DNA of 38,881 bases from JAKFFN01 sp964444305 (GTDB lineage Bacteria; Sumerlaeota; Sumerlaeia; Sumerlaeales; Sumerlaeaceae): contig CAYUGQ010000013.1 in the NCBI GenBank assembly GCA_964444305.1, positions 1 through 38,881 of the forward strand, in the 5' to 3' direction. Every line of letters begins with the position of its first letter. Position 1 is the first letter of the stretch. The notes beneath the pieces are model-generated. The model was given only the letters and a program-made list of their open reading frames with translations. It was not told the origin of the DNA and did not search any database. This document shows, one piece after another, positions 1-8,039 of the stretch. Made by a program: the position numbers and the translations under genes.

Positions 1-361
1 ACCGCTGACGGAAAAGCAGCAGAACTGCCGAGATCAGCGTCCCGGCGTGACCGATACCGATCCACCAGACGAAGTTAATAATATCAAATGCCCAGGCAAC
101 GGGGACGTTGTTACCCCAGACACCGATACCCCAGTAAAGAAGCCAGGCGATGGAGAACATCATCATAAACCAGACGCTGGCAGCGATCAAAAAGCCGAAC
201 TTCCAGCCATTTGATATTTTACGGCGAAGACAGATATCCAGGATCTTCGAGGTTACAGACTCATAAGTCTCACCGGGAAGCACCATAGGCGCCGGCGCAT
301 ACGGGGCATAAGCCCGCATTGCCTCGCTTTGTCTTTCGTTGGCAGGATCGTGAGTTGACAT
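1..361 (-). CDS. actC: ActC, NrfD-like membrane subunit of alternative complex III (5' part, cut by window edge)
   Basis: Reading from an ATG at 361 toward position 1 gives 120 open codons without a stop, so only the N-terminus is present. After a hydrophilic start rich in Ala, Pro and Tyr there are two membrane segments (about residues 55-75 and 85-115). The second contains WIGIGHAGTLISA, highly typical of ActC/NrfD (polysulfide reductase NrfD family) quinol-binding subunits. The ATG lies 5 bases after the actB stop, so the two are co-transcribed. In alternative complex III this subunit is expected to oxidise menaquinol or ubiquinol in the membrane and feed electrons to ActB. Family assignment is strong from sequence and context; the quinone type is unknown. 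Confidence 0.92.
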   Translation of the reverse strand, partial: MSTHDPANERQSEAMRAYAPYAPAPMVLPGETYESVTSKILDICLRRKISNGWKFGFLIAASVWFMMMFSIAWLLYWGIGVWGNNVPVAWAFDIINFVWWIGIGHAGTLISAVLLLFRQR

Positions 362-366
362 CTTCT

Positions 367-3300
367 CTAGGCTTCCTCAATCTCAGGGTTCGGATTTTTA
401 ATAACAGCCAGATACGTTGTCCGCGGCTTGGTATTAAGGTCCGTCAACACCCCATAATTCAATGTTCCGGCTTTAATCCGGGAGACGCGGCTGTTAGGAT
501 CATTGACGTTACCGAAAACGATGGCGTCGGTGGGGCAGGTTGCTTCGCAGGCCACCACGATCTCACCGTCACGAATTGGACGACCTTCGTTTTCAGCCTC
601 AACGCGAGCGTTGTTAACCCGCTGCACGCAGAACGTACATTTTTCGATAACACCACGGGATCGCACGGTAACGTCCGGGTTCTGCACCATCTTGACCAGC
701 GGGCTGGAGAAGACATGGCGCGTATATGCGAACCAGTTAAAACGACGCACCTTATACGGACAGTTGTTTGAGCAGAAACGGGTACCCACACAGCGGTTGT
801 AGGTCATTTCGTTAATGCCTTCGGAGCTGTGAGTTGTCGCCGCTACCGGACAAACCACTTCGCACGGCGCCGTTTCACAGTGCTGACACATCATTGGCTG
901 GTTGGTGATAGTAGGGTTATCAATATCGCCGGAATAATACTGGTCGATACGCATCCAGTGCATTTCGCGCTGCTTGCGCACGTCGAGTTTGCCGACGATG
1001 GGAATATTGTTTTCTGCCTGACATGCGATGACGCATGCGTTACAGCCGTTACAGACATTCTGGTCAACGGTCATGCCCCAGCCGTAGCCCTTGGAATAAT
1101 CCCAAGCGCCCTCATAGAAGTCGACCTCCTCTTCCCAGAGGTGTCCCTTCCAGAGATTTTCGGCATAGCTGTGAGGCTTGTGGGCCTTTTCACCGCCGGC
1201 CGTCGTCTGCTTTTCCTGCTCAGCCGCCAGGAAGTTCTGCATATCTTGAACGGTTCCGCGGCGAATGATACCACGGGCATTTGGCTGAACATTGGGGCCG
1301 TCGACAATGGGCTGAAACACGCTGCCGAACACCGGGATGTTCTCAGACGGGCTAAAGCCGTTATCATCCAAGCTGAAGTGGAGCTGCGTGCAGGCCAGAG
1401 GGTAAGTCTTGCCGGCCACTTTTGTAATCTTGGCGACAGCGCCGAGACGCGGCTGGTCACTTTGCCAAATCTGGTACACGTCCATACCGCGGGGCAAGCT
1501 GCCAACCGTGCGCGGCATACCGACCATGTTACCCCGGGCTGTAAAGAGGGAATGATCTTCCTGCATTCCCACGCGGCCGCTTTTGCGGCGTCCATATCCA
1601 AGATGAAGTGTGACACAATCTTGAGCGTGACCCATGGTGATAAAGACAGGGCCTTCGATCGAGCGCCCGTTAACTTCGACGGTGACCACGTCTTCGTTGG
1701 TCACTCCGAGTTTCTGGGCCGTAGCCAGGCTCATGTGGACAGCGTTGTCCCAGGTAATTTTCGTAAACGGCTTAGGCAGTTCCTGCAGCCAGGCGTTGTT
1801 CGCGAAACGACCATCCTGAACCGAAGGATCCGGGCGAATGGCGATTTCAATGCCGTCTGCGGCTGGAGCCTGCGGGAACGCGGCCGCATCTACACTTGCC
1901 GTAACTTCCCGGGCTGGCAATGCGGTTTCCGCTATAAATCCGTCATGAACAGCGCGACGCCAGGCCTTTTCAAAATTGCCTTCGGTCCTGTCCTGCCAGT
2001 ATTCCTGAACCAAATTAAATGCTGTCCGGCCGGACTCGCCCATGAGAACCTGAAGGAGATCATACTGAGTGCGGCTGTTAAACAGCGGGGCAATCAGCGG
2101 CTGTATGATGCTAACGGTACCATCAGAGCTGCGGACATCACCCCACGACTCAAGGTAATGAGACTGAGGCACATGCCACTGACAAAGCTCGGCGGTCTCA
2201 TCCAAATGACTGCTGAGACACACGCGCCAAGAGGCTTTGCGAATGGCTTCGCCAAAATTCAAATCGGCAGGGGCGGAGTAAACAGGGTTAGAATCGAGCA
2301 CCACCAGCACACCAACCTGACCGGCATTAAGCGCGGTGGTGAGGTCAGTGAGTTCTGCAAGCTGATTCGTCGGACGAGCCTCAACCGGGTCGGTGTAAGT
2401 GACCGCGGTTCCGACAGCGCCCAGGGCTCCGTTGATAGCGTGGGCCAGAGCATGAACCGCCGGAGAAGCATCTGCCCCTGCAACAACCACAGCGCGGCCG
2501 TTTGCGGAGTTAAGGTCGGCAATCACCGCCGCCAGAAACTCCTGATGGCCTGCCAGGGCAGGATTCGGATTCGAATTAGCCGCCGACACACCCAGTTCTG
2601 CGGCCAGTGCCCGGGCAAAAGCCTCTACCAGAGACGGCTTCAGCAGCAGCTTGTGGTCAGCCAGCGTGCCAGTATTGGTCGGGGTGCTTTCAACAGCATA
2701 GAAGCGGTTAAGGTTTTCACCGTTGCCCTGAACGCGGCGACGACGGGCGAAAGCTTTCGAGTTACGAACGGCCGCTGGCCCCTCCACCATGAAGTCTGAG
2801 TCCAGCGTCAGAACGACGTCAGCGTTATCGAAATTGTAGTGAGTATCAACATATTCGCCAAAGGCCAGACGAGCGCCTTCGCGTACGTTATCACGGCCGG
2901 CAGGGTCCCACTGCACCCAGCGCATGTTCGGATACTGCTCCTGCAGGCGCGAAATCATATCAGCGGCCGTTGGGGAGGTCACCGTACCGGTAAGCAGTGC
3001 CAGTCCTTCGCCGCCATTTTGCAGCCCACCAAGCTGATTGCCAAGCTCCACCGTCAGATCGCCCCAGTCACGAGCCTCCTGAAGGTAGGTAACAAGCTGC
3101 GCGCGATCGGGATCATACAGATCAAGCACGCTCGCCTGGACAAAGCCCAAAGCGGAACCCATGCTGTCCGGATGGTCCGGGTTGCCTTCGATTTTCGTCG
3201 GGCGACCTTCATGGCTTTCGGCAAGAACAGGGTACGCATAGCCCATATAAGGCATAGCGGTGGCAAAGAACAAAGCCTTGCCCAACACCATCTGCTCAGG

Positions 3301-3582
3301 CTGGTTGGTGTAAGGAAAAATATGCTCGCGGGGCTTGGTAAAGCCTGTACAGCCGGCCAGACCGGAAAGAGCGAGCGAAGCACCCATTAACTGGAGGAAG
3401 CTGCGGCGGGAAACCGGGTCGACCCACTTCTCTTCCTGGGAAGGAAATTCACGCTTCAGGGCTTCCTGAAACTCTGGTGAATCCTCCAGCTCTTCCACAC
3501 TGCGCCAAGTGGCAGGCATGTTACCGGAAGCTGCGCGCTCCCGAATCTTATCGTAAGTCTTCATCAAATTTTCTTCGGTCAT
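367..3582 (-). CDS. actB: ActB, TAT-exported iron-sulfur subunit of alternative complex III
   Basis: A 1071-residue protein. Residues 57-78 hold a twin-arginine-type signal (SRRSFLQLMGASLA, R59-R60) ending in a lipobox-like LAGC. Residues of about 80-800 form a molybdopterin-oxidoreductase-like domain, which in ActB proteins carries no cofactor. About 820-1040 is a ferredoxin-like domain with four Cys clusters (CNGCNACVIAC, CQHCETAPCEVVC, CVGTRFCSNNC, CTFC...CEATC), as expected for three [4Fe-4S] and one [3Fe-4S] centre. It transfers electrons between the quinol site in ActC and the haems of ActA. Its ATG overlaps the actA stop by four bases (ATGA), so translation is probably coupled. A second in-frame ATG six codons later is a possible alternative start. 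Confidence 0.95.
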   Translation of the reverse strand: MTEENLMKTYDKIRERAASGNMPATWRSVEELEDSPEFQEALKREFPSQEEKWVDPVSRRSFLQLMGASLALSGLAGCTGFTKPREHIFPYTNQPEQMVLGKALFFATAMPYMGYAYPVLAESHEGRPTKIEGNPDHPDSMGSALGFVQASVLDLYDPDRAQLVTYLQEARDWGDLTVELGNQLGGLQNGGEGLALLTGTVTSPTAADMISRLQEQYPNMRWVQWDPAGRDNVREGARLAFGEYVDTHYNFDNADVVLTLDSDFMVEGPAAVRNSKAFARRRRVQGNGENLNRFYAVESTPTNTGTLADHKLLLKPSLVEAFARALAAELGVSAANSNPNPALAGHQEFLAAVIADLNSANGRAVVVAGADASPAVHALAHAINGALGAVGTAVTYTDPVEARPTNQLAELTDLTTALNAGQVGVLVVLDSNPVYSAPADLNFGEAIRKASWRVCLSSHLDETAELCQWHVPQSHYLESWGDVRSSDGTVSIIQPLIAPLFNSRTQYDLLQVLMGESGRTAFNLVQEYWQDRTEGNFEKAWRRAVHDGFIAETALPAREVTASVDAAAFPQAPAADGIEIAIRPDPSVQDGRFANNAWLQELPKPFTKITWDNAVHMSLATAQKLGVTNEDVVTVEVNGRSIEGPVFITMGHAQDCVTLHLGYGRRKSGRVGMQEDHSLFTARGNMVGMPRTVGSLPRGMDVYQIWQSDQPRLGAVAKITKVAGKTYPLACTQLHFSLDDNGFSPSENIPVFGSVFQPIVDGPNVQPNARGIIRRGTVQDMQNFLAAEQEKQTTAGGEKAHKPHSYAENLWKGHLWEEEVDFYEGAWDYSKGYGWGMTVDQNVCNGCNACVIACQAENNIPIVGKLDVRKQREMHWMRIDQYYSGDIDNPTITNQPMMCQHCETAPCEVVCPVAATTHSSEGINEMTYNRCVGTRFCSNNCPYKVRRFNWFAYTRHVFSSPLVKMVQNPDVTVRSRGVIEKCTFCVQRVNNARVEAENEGRPIRDGEIVVACEATCPTDAIVFGNVNDPNSRVSRIKAGTLNYGVLTDLNTKPRTTYLAVIKNPNPEIEEA

Positions 3583-4250
3583 CGGTGGCAGGTTGAGCAG
3601 TTAACTTTGCTCTGTATATTATAATGGTCAGCCAGTTCGGCTTGAGTCATCTGAGTCCCGGGCACCAGCTCATCCACTGCTTCCGGATGCTGGTAGGTCA
3701 TGTTTGTGATCTGATCTTTAGGACGCACACTGGCGGCTGGGTCGAAGTGACACTGTAGACACCACGACATGGTCAGGCTCTCCGCCTGATGAATCAGGCC
3801 CATCTGATCGACGCGACCATGACACTCGGCACAGCCGATACCCTTGTTGATGTGAGCGCTGTGATTGAAATACACAAAGTCCGAAAGATTGTGGACACGC
3901 ACCCATTCAATGGGCTGGTCGGTCCGCCAGCTTTCGCGCACCGGCTCAAGCATTTCTTCCTCGGTGTACATCTGCGAGTGACACGACATACAGACCTTGG
4001 TGGGGGGCACCGTTGCGAAGTTTGACCGCTCGACGTCAAAGTGACAGAAGCGGCAGTCCAACCCCAGGCCCGCAACGTGATGTTCGTGCGTAAACTGCAC
4101 GGGCTGGACGATGTGGTTACCTTCACCGGTCACGCTACCGGATCCGTACCACATGAATGCTGCGGCGTATGCTACGCCAGCGAACAGGACAAAGGCCACG
4201 ATAGCCGTTTTGACCTGATAGTTTGAGTTTTTATGAAATATCTGAGGCAA
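3579..4250 (-). CDS. actA: ActA, pentahaem cytochrome c subunit of alternative complex III
   Basis: About 223 residues: a short cytoplasmic start (LPQIFHKNSNY), one membrane anchor (AIVAFVLFAGVAYAAAFMWY), then a periplasmic region with five CxxCH haem motifs (CRFCH, CMSCH, CAECH, CLQCH, CSTCH). Five motifs and an N-terminal anchor match the ActA family. I chose a TTG at 4250 because ActA homologues begin near PQIFxxxxN. The frame stays open upstream to another TTG at 4331, but that would add 27 residues unlike the family. No ATG is available in frame near the start. It is the first gene of the act run, followed with a 4-base overlap by actB. It receives electrons for delivery to a terminal oxidase outside this window. 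Confidence 0.9.
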   Translation of the reverse strand: MPQIFHKNSNYQVKTAIVAFVLFAGVAYAAAFMWYGSGSVTGEGNHIVQPVQFTHEHHVAGLGLDCRFCHFDVERSNFATVPPTKVCMSCHSQMYTEEEMLEPVRESWRTDQPIEWVRVHNLSDFVYFNHSAHINKGIGCAECHGRVDQMGLIHQAESLTMSWCLQCHFDPAASVRPKDQITNMTYQHPEAVDELVPGTQMTQAELADHYNIQSKVNCSTCHR

Positions 4251-4590
4251 GGTTACAGCCTGGCTCCCAGTCGGGATTATTTTTTTGATCAGCTGCCTGT
4301 ATAGGGGCGGCTTGAGACATGAAGCAAGCAAAAGTTTGAGAATTATTTCACAATCTCGCTACTTCCGCGAACCCCATATTCACATGACCCTTGAGAAATT
4401 CACTCAACACTGTTTTGTGATTCCAAAAATCAGGCGAACTTCTGCACCTAGGCCCAGCGGAGTTTGGGAAGCAACAAAAAAGTACGGCAAAACCTAAAAA
4501 GAAACCGGTGAGCTTACCAGCAAAAACAACGCCAGCATTGCAAGTATGAACCGACACTGACCCAGCTCTCTCGGGCTGACGAAGTCGGGC
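4251..4590. other. 340-bp intergenic region ahead of actA
   Basis: It lies between the SGNH hydrolase stop and the actA start, both on the minus strand, and presumably holds the act promoter. I found no tRNA, no strong hairpin and no clear -35/-10 pair. A 69-codon GTG-initiated open frame (4348-4557, minus) with a hydrophobic N-terminus is present, but it lacks a convincing ribosome binding site and I do not call it a gene. Confidence 0.5.
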
Positions 4591-5358
4591 TTACTGCCAC
4601 CCGAGCTTATCTTTGACCACCTCGCGCCAGGCCTGATACGCCTGCTCTGTCAAGTGAAGGCCGTCGCCTGTAAACTCGGCTTTCAAATCGCCGTTGTCAT
4701 CGGCCATCTGGGTGTGCAGATCCACATACTCGCACTGAAACTCATCCGCCAGCACCTTTATCCGTCGGTTCACGTCCAGCACGTTTTGCTTGTGTTTAGC
4801 AAAACCTCCACGGGTGGGAAGAACCGATTGAACGTAAATTTTCAGTGCTGGTTCCCGGTCCCGGATCGCCTGAAGCAGATCACGATACCCCGCCTCAATG
4901 ACCTCCGGAGAGTGTCCCTGCCCCAGATCGTTTATGCCGATCAGGACAAACAGGGCCGTGGGAGCACAGGAAAACACTGACTCCTCCAGCCGCTTCAAAA
5001 CCCCGCGCTTGTCGGTATCGGGCAGATTGTTCCCGATCACATCAGCGCCAATCCCCCGGTTCAGCACGCGGCGCCCCGGGAAATACTTGTCCACATCGAA
5101 CCCCTCAGTTATGCTGTCCCCCAAGAGAATCACGTTCTGGTAAACCCGATTTTGCTCGCGGAAGGATTTTACGCGGTTTTCATAATGCATCTGAAACAGC
5201 GCGAGCGGATTTGGCGCAGGCTGAGCCGCGTCCGGGGCCTCTGTCTGTACAGGCGCTGTGGTTTGCCCATCGGCAGCGCCTGCCAGGGCTGGCAGAAGAA
5301 ATCCCGAGAGAAGGAGAATTGTGCCGACGGCAACTCTGCAAAAACCTGTTTGAATCAT
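4591..5358 (-). CDS. Secreted SGNH/GDSL-family hydrolase
   Basis: 255 residues. A cleavable signal peptide covers about residues 1-28 (hydrophobic VGTILLLSGFLLPALAGAA), followed by a Pro/Ala/Gln-rich linker. The SGNH fold follows: block I LLGDSITEG with the nucleophile Ser82, block II around NRGIGAD (Gly oxyanion), block III GINDLGQG with Asn143, and block V DGLHL with Asp232 and His235. All four catalytic-site elements are intact, so an active esterase, lipase or acetylhydrolase outside the cytoplasm is expected. Substrate cannot be read from sequence. The ATG at 5358 immediately precedes the signal peptide. The gene precedes the act cluster on the same strand but is separated by 340 bases, so a functional link is not implied. 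Confidence 0.88.
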   Translation of the reverse strand: MIQTGFCRVAVGTILLLSGFLLPALAGAADGQTTAPVQTEAPDAAQPAPNPLALFQMHYENRVKSFREQNRVYQNVILLGDSITEGFDVDKYFPGRRVLNRGIGADVIGNNLPDTDKRGVLKRLEESVFSCAPTALFVLIGINDLGQGHSPEVIEAGYRDLLQAIRDREPALKIYVQSVLPTRGGFAKHKQNVLDVNRRIKVLADEFQCEYVDLHTQMADDNGDLKAEFTGDGLHLTEQAYQAWREVVKDKLGWQ

Positions 5359-5385
5359 GGCGTCTGCTGTCTTTCATTGGAAAAT

Positions 5386-5955
5386 TTAACTAGTCAGATT
5401 GGAGGCATAGCCTCCGGAAATCGTTTTTTCAATAAAATCCGCTTTCCCTCGCGTGTAAGAATCGCGGTCATCGGGGAACTTTTGAGCCAGATCTTTTTTT
5501 AGTTTTATGTAGTCGGCCGCGACGTCTGAGTTACGGCGAAGGCACTCACGGAACAGGAGATGACCGCGCCAAATATCCCCATCATATTCCACCAGATGAA
5601 CGTGGTAAACAGTAGGGCTTCCAAATGAAAAGAACAAGCGCCCGGGAACTCCCTTTTCTCCATGGTTCTCGTAGCCCAGCATCATCAGGCGCTCGCAAAT
5701 ATCATCGCGTGCTTCCATTTCCTGGTATCCCAGCAAAATATCAATAATGGGCTTGGCCGTCATGGACGGCACGGCTGTGCTTCCGATATGGGCAGCCTGA
5801 ACAGAATTATCAGCTAAAGCGAGCGAAACCCGCTCAATCTCTGTTGCATAAAAATCTGGCCATTCAGCCGAATACAAATGCAATTGCACGACTTTTGGGG
5901 CTAATCCCAAAGGGCTCTCAGACTGTGTAATAGCAGGTTTTTCCCCGTAAGACAT
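5386..5955 (-). CDS. GrpB family protein (UPF0157, nucleotidyltransferase-like fold)
   Basis: About 189 residues. The signature HIGSTAVPSMTAKPIIDI, followed by a region with YHVHLV and a C-terminal helix (YIKLKKDLAQKF), is typical of the GrpB/UPF0157 family, which has a nucleotidyltransferase-like fold. Some family members are fused to CoaE; the function of stand-alone members is not settled. I chose the ATG at 5955; the frame continues upstream only to a TTG at 5964. No strong Shine-Dalgarno sequence is visible. The gene ends 27 bases before the SGNH hydrolase start on the same strand, so the pair may share a transcript. Confidence 0.85.
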   Translation of the reverse strand: MSYGEKPAITQSESPLGLAPKVVQLHLYSAEWPDFYATEIERVSLALADNSVQAAHIGSTAVPSMTAKPIIDILLGYQEMEARDDICERLMMLGYENHGEKGVPGRLFFSFGSPTVYHVHLVEYDGDIWRGHLLFRECLRRNSDVAADYIKLKKDLAQKFPDDRDSYTRGKADFIEKTISGGYASNLTS

Positions 5956-6039
5956 TTGGGGCAATTATGCATGGTTTTTGTGCAAATTCACCATTAAATT
6001 AATTGGACTTAGAATGATTATTGGGGTGGGAGAAAAAAG

Positions 6040-6112
6040 TGGGCGGTACGTTAAGCCCTTGCGGGGAAAAAATCGGAGAACGTCAACCGGTTGATCGACG
6101 CCGTACCGCCCA
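6040..6112. repeat. Nested inverted repeats (11-bp arms around a 12-bp palindrome)
   Basis: TGGGCGGTACG at 6040-6050 is repeated as its exact reverse complement at 6102-6112. The 51-base interval contains the perfect palindrome TCAACCGGTTGA at 6083-6094. No U-run follows on either strand, so a classical terminator is unlikely; a protein-binding or cruciform-forming site is possible. Confidence 0.75.
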
Positions 6113-6136
6113 GGTGCCAAATTATATATGATGCTT

Positions 6137-6145
6137 TGTGGATAA
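6137..6145 (-). promoter_or_regulatory. DnaA box 1
   Basis: TGTGGATAA, the exact reverse complement of the consensus DnaA box TTATCCACA. It lies directly downstream of an AT-rich stretch (ATTATATATGATG). Confidence 0.7.
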
Positions 6146-6249
6146 GTTCATAGGCTGGCGCCAACAAACCTACAAAATACAGCCTTGGTATGCAGTACCG
6201 ACACAACCAGTTGCTCTTATGCAAGAAAAAAACAACATTGGCATCACTT

Positions 6250-6258
6250 TTATCCACA
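6250..6258 (+). promoter_or_regulatory. DnaA box 2
   Basis: An exact TTATCCACA match. A degenerate neighbour, GTTTCCACA, follows at 6261-6269, differing from consensus at two positions. Confidence 0.7.
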
Positions 6259-6283
6259 CAGTTTCCACAAAGCTGTTAACATC

Positions 6284-6292
6284 TTATCCACA
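6284..6292 (+). promoter_or_regulatory. DnaA box 3
   Basis: An exact TTATCCACA match, in the same orientation as box 2 and 34 bases from it (start to start), a little over three helical turns. Confidence 0.7.
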
Positions 6293-6371
6293 ACCATATC
6301 TTGTATCTCGTTTCACTGGCAGCCGTTCAGTACATATCCCCGTCCAAACTTTTGCACGGGCCTGCAGATTT

Positions 6372-6419
6372 TTATAGTCAGACCTCCCCTCCCAGTGGTA
6401 ACCCTTGTCTGACTATAAT
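6372..6419 (+). promoter_or_regulatory. Promoter with -10 TATAAT overlapped by a 12-bp inverted repeat (candidate operator)
   Basis: TTATAGTCAGAC (6372-6383) and GTCTGACTATAA (6407-6418) are exact reverse complements separated by 23 bases. The right arm overlaps a perfect -10 hexamer, TATAAT, at 6414-6419, upstream of the plus-strand gene starting near 6445. No good -35 is visible at the usual distance. A dimeric repressor bound to the two arms would block this promoter. The arrangement is seen; the regulation is inference. Confidence 0.5.
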
Positions 6420-6444
6420 GAGGGAGATTATCGGGAAGAGTGCT

Positions 6445-7143
6445 GTGACTGAGAAAGATCTGTATCTTAAAATAGGGAAGCCCAACAATACCTGTTCCGA
6501 TTGCGGGCAACCGATCAACTTCGCAGGCAAACACCCGAGCATCCTGAAATCCGGTGAGGAGACGCAGAAGTCGCCGCGCAAACCCGGCAGATCGGACCAG
6601 TCTGAGCCAGCCGCTGATACGCCAGACACTGCCGAAGTGACCTCTGTAAAGGCGGAAAAGACAGATTCCGCCAAAGTCGAACCCGATGGAGGGCCACGCC
6701 GGGAGGATTTCTGCACGGACTGCTGGCATCAACTGACCGAGAAGGATTATCTTGGTTATTGGATGGCCCGGCGTGAGGCTCCCAAGCCGCGTAAGATTGA
6801 AAGCCGCAAAGAACGAAACGCCGGCGTTATGGCCTGGTTTGGCCTGTTGCGCACTCAACAGCAGGACGATGATAATCTCCAGGCGCAGTTCTTCCTGGCC
6901 CACCTGCTGATGAAATATGGCGTGTTAAAATGGCAGCGAACCGAGACCGATGATGATGGAAATGAGACAATCTATTTTCGTCAGACCGGCACCGATGAGG
7001 ATCTGGCTGTGGTTGCCGTGGATTTGTCAGACGAGAAAAGTGTGGAGATCAAGCGGCAGCTTGATGAGTTTCTGGAGCAGTTTGCCAATCGTGAACAAGC
7101 GCTGGAACCCGCTGATGTCCCATCAGCCGATATCGATCAATAG
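6445..7143 (+). CDS. Unrecognised protein with a split CxxC...CxxC zinc-ribbon-like N-terminus
   Basis: About 232 residues. I do not recognise a named family. The N-terminus has CSDCGQPI, then about 60 residues of low-complexity Ser/Glu/Asp/Lys-rich sequence, then FCTDCW; the two Cys pairs could form one zinc site interrupted by a disordered loop. The C-terminal half is a predicted helical/beta domain (QFFLAHLLMKYGVLKW, then an acidic strand region). I chose the GTG at 6445 because purine-rich GGGAAGAG lies just upstream and an ATG at 6418 overlaps the TATAAT -10 element. The ATG remains an alternative adding nine residues. It stands alone on the plus strand. Confidence 0.75.
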   Translation: MTEKDLYLKIGKPNNTCSDCGQPINFAGKHPSILKSGEETQKSPRKPGRSDQSEPAADTPDTAEVTSVKAEKTDSAKVEPDGGPRREDFCTDCWHQLTEKDYLGYWMARREAPKPRKIESRKERNAGVMAWFGLLRTQQQDDDNLQAQFFLAHLLMKYGVLKWQRTETDDDGNETIYFRQTGTDEDLAVVAVDLSDEKSVEIKRQLDEFLEQFANREQALEPADVPSADIDQ

Positions 7144-7177
7144 CGGCCTCAGCAATTTGACCCCCAGGCCGTCAGTA

Positions 7178-8023
7178 TTACTTCGAGTCGCTCTTTTTTG
7201 CGCTTTGCGTAGCCGACGTTTCAATTACTTCGACAAAGACATCCAGTAGTTCCTGAAGCAAACCTTTGCGCACCGGCGGCGGAGGGGCGATATCGTTGTA
7301 TGCAATAAGGCGGGAATCCGTCGTCAGGCCATCCGTTCCCAGGCGGGCCAATTCTTTGTCGAGCTCTCGATACAGCTTATCAGTCCAGCGCGGACCATCT
7401 TTCAGGGTGAAATTATCCGCCCGAGGGCTGCGAAAATCTACCGGACTAATGACAATTTTCACGTTGTCCTGCCCTACGTCGTCGGCCATCACAAAGAGGT
7501 CTTCGGCGGCTGTATTGCCGACGGCGACACATCCGGCACTGAACCACCAGCCGTGGATCATGATGTCGCCACCAAGATTTCGGCGGCCATCTTCCCGGGC
7601 CCGGGCGCGGTCGAAAGTATTGGGGTAATTGAGGCCGAGAGAAAGCCAGTATTTGCTGGCCGGATGGAGATAGGTGATCCGGTACACTCCCTCAGGCACC
7701 TGCTTGTCGCCGTTGCGAAGCTTCGGACCGAAGTCCCCGCTGAGCTTGGCAAGCTGATACTGCGCCACAAAACGCCAGTCGTCAGCATCAGACTCCTCGC
7801 TCTGCGATGCATAAACTTTGAGGCGCATCTCGTCTTTGATCACGGCAAAAGCCAGCCGCCGGGGCGGATAGTCCACCCGTTGTCGTATAAACATCGGCTT
7901 GATCCGGTCGCGGACGGCCGGTCCAATGTGTTCGATTCTCTCAGCGACAGTGACCTCAGTCGCCACTGCCTGGCCTGGCGTTAGCGCCAGCCAGACCATC
8001 CCTGCGCATAACAGCAGTTTCAT
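7178..8023 (-). CDS. YafK/DpaA-like L,D-transpeptidase-fold protein
   Basis: About 281 residues from an ATG at 8023, beginning with a signal peptide (MKLLLCAGMVWLALTPGQAVA). The YkuD-fold active site is visible as DIMIHG (His157) followed closely by FSAGCVAVG (Cys165). The short distance between His and Cys, and Val-Ala instead of Val-Arg after Cys, resemble the YafK branch. In E. coli that branch (DpaA/LdtF) releases the Braun lipoprotein from peptidoglycan rather than making cross-links. Periplasmic peptidoglycan remodelling is therefore likely; whether it is a transpeptidase or an amidase is open. The frame extends to a GTG at 8068, which would place a charged segment before the signal peptide. 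Confidence 0.82.
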   Translation of the reverse strand: MKLLLCAGMVWLALTPGQAVATEVTVAERIEHIGPAVRDRIKPMFIRQRVDYPPRRLAFAVIKDEMRLKVYASQSEESDADDWRFVAQYQLAKLSGDFGPKLRNGDKQVPEGVYRITYLHPASKYWLSLGLNYPNTFDRARAREDGRRNLGGDIMIHGWWFSAGCVAVGNTAAEDLFVMADDVGQDNVKIVISPVDFRSPRADNFTLKDGPRWTDKLYRELDKELARLGTDGLTTDSRLIAYNDIAPPPPVRKGLLQELLDVFVEVIETSATQSAKKSDSK

Positions 8024-8039
8024 GGGACATATGACGAAA

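Larger units (their letters stand above)
5956..6444. other. 489-bp non-coding region with DnaA boxes and inverted repeats
   Basis: This divergent intergenic region separates minus-strand GrpB from a plus-strand gene. It contains three perfect TTATCCACA boxes (6137, 6250, 6284), an 11-bp inverted repeat (6040-6050/6102-6112) enclosing a 12-bp palindrome (6083-6094), an AT-rich tract (about 6118-6132) and a 12-bp inverted repeat (6372-6418) overlapping a TATAAT. Such density of sites is unusual for an ordinary promoter. It could be an origin-like, DnaA-titrating or DnaA-regulated region; the head-on orientation of the ribosomal cluster to its right argues against a chromosomal origin. Confidence 0.6.

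Noticed and set aside
829..2799. 656-codon plus-strand open frame
   Set aside because: It lies wholly antisense to actB, whose motifs are certain; the translation has no domain and follows from the codon bias of the real gene.
4348..4557. 69-codon minus-strand frame with hydrophobic start
   Set aside because: GTG start, no ribosome site, and it ends inside the probable act promoter region.
5956..6444. Chromosomal replication origin
   Set aside because: The DnaA boxes fit, but no dnaA, dnaN, parA or gidA is nearby, the highly expressed ribosomal cluster would run head-on to a fork leaving this site, and the C excess on the right suggests a fork arriving from the right. Kept only as a candidate DnaA-binding region.
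7144..7171. Bidirectional terminator between convergent genes
   Set aside because: CGGCCT/AGGCCG arms form only six pairs with a 16-base loop and no T-run on either side.
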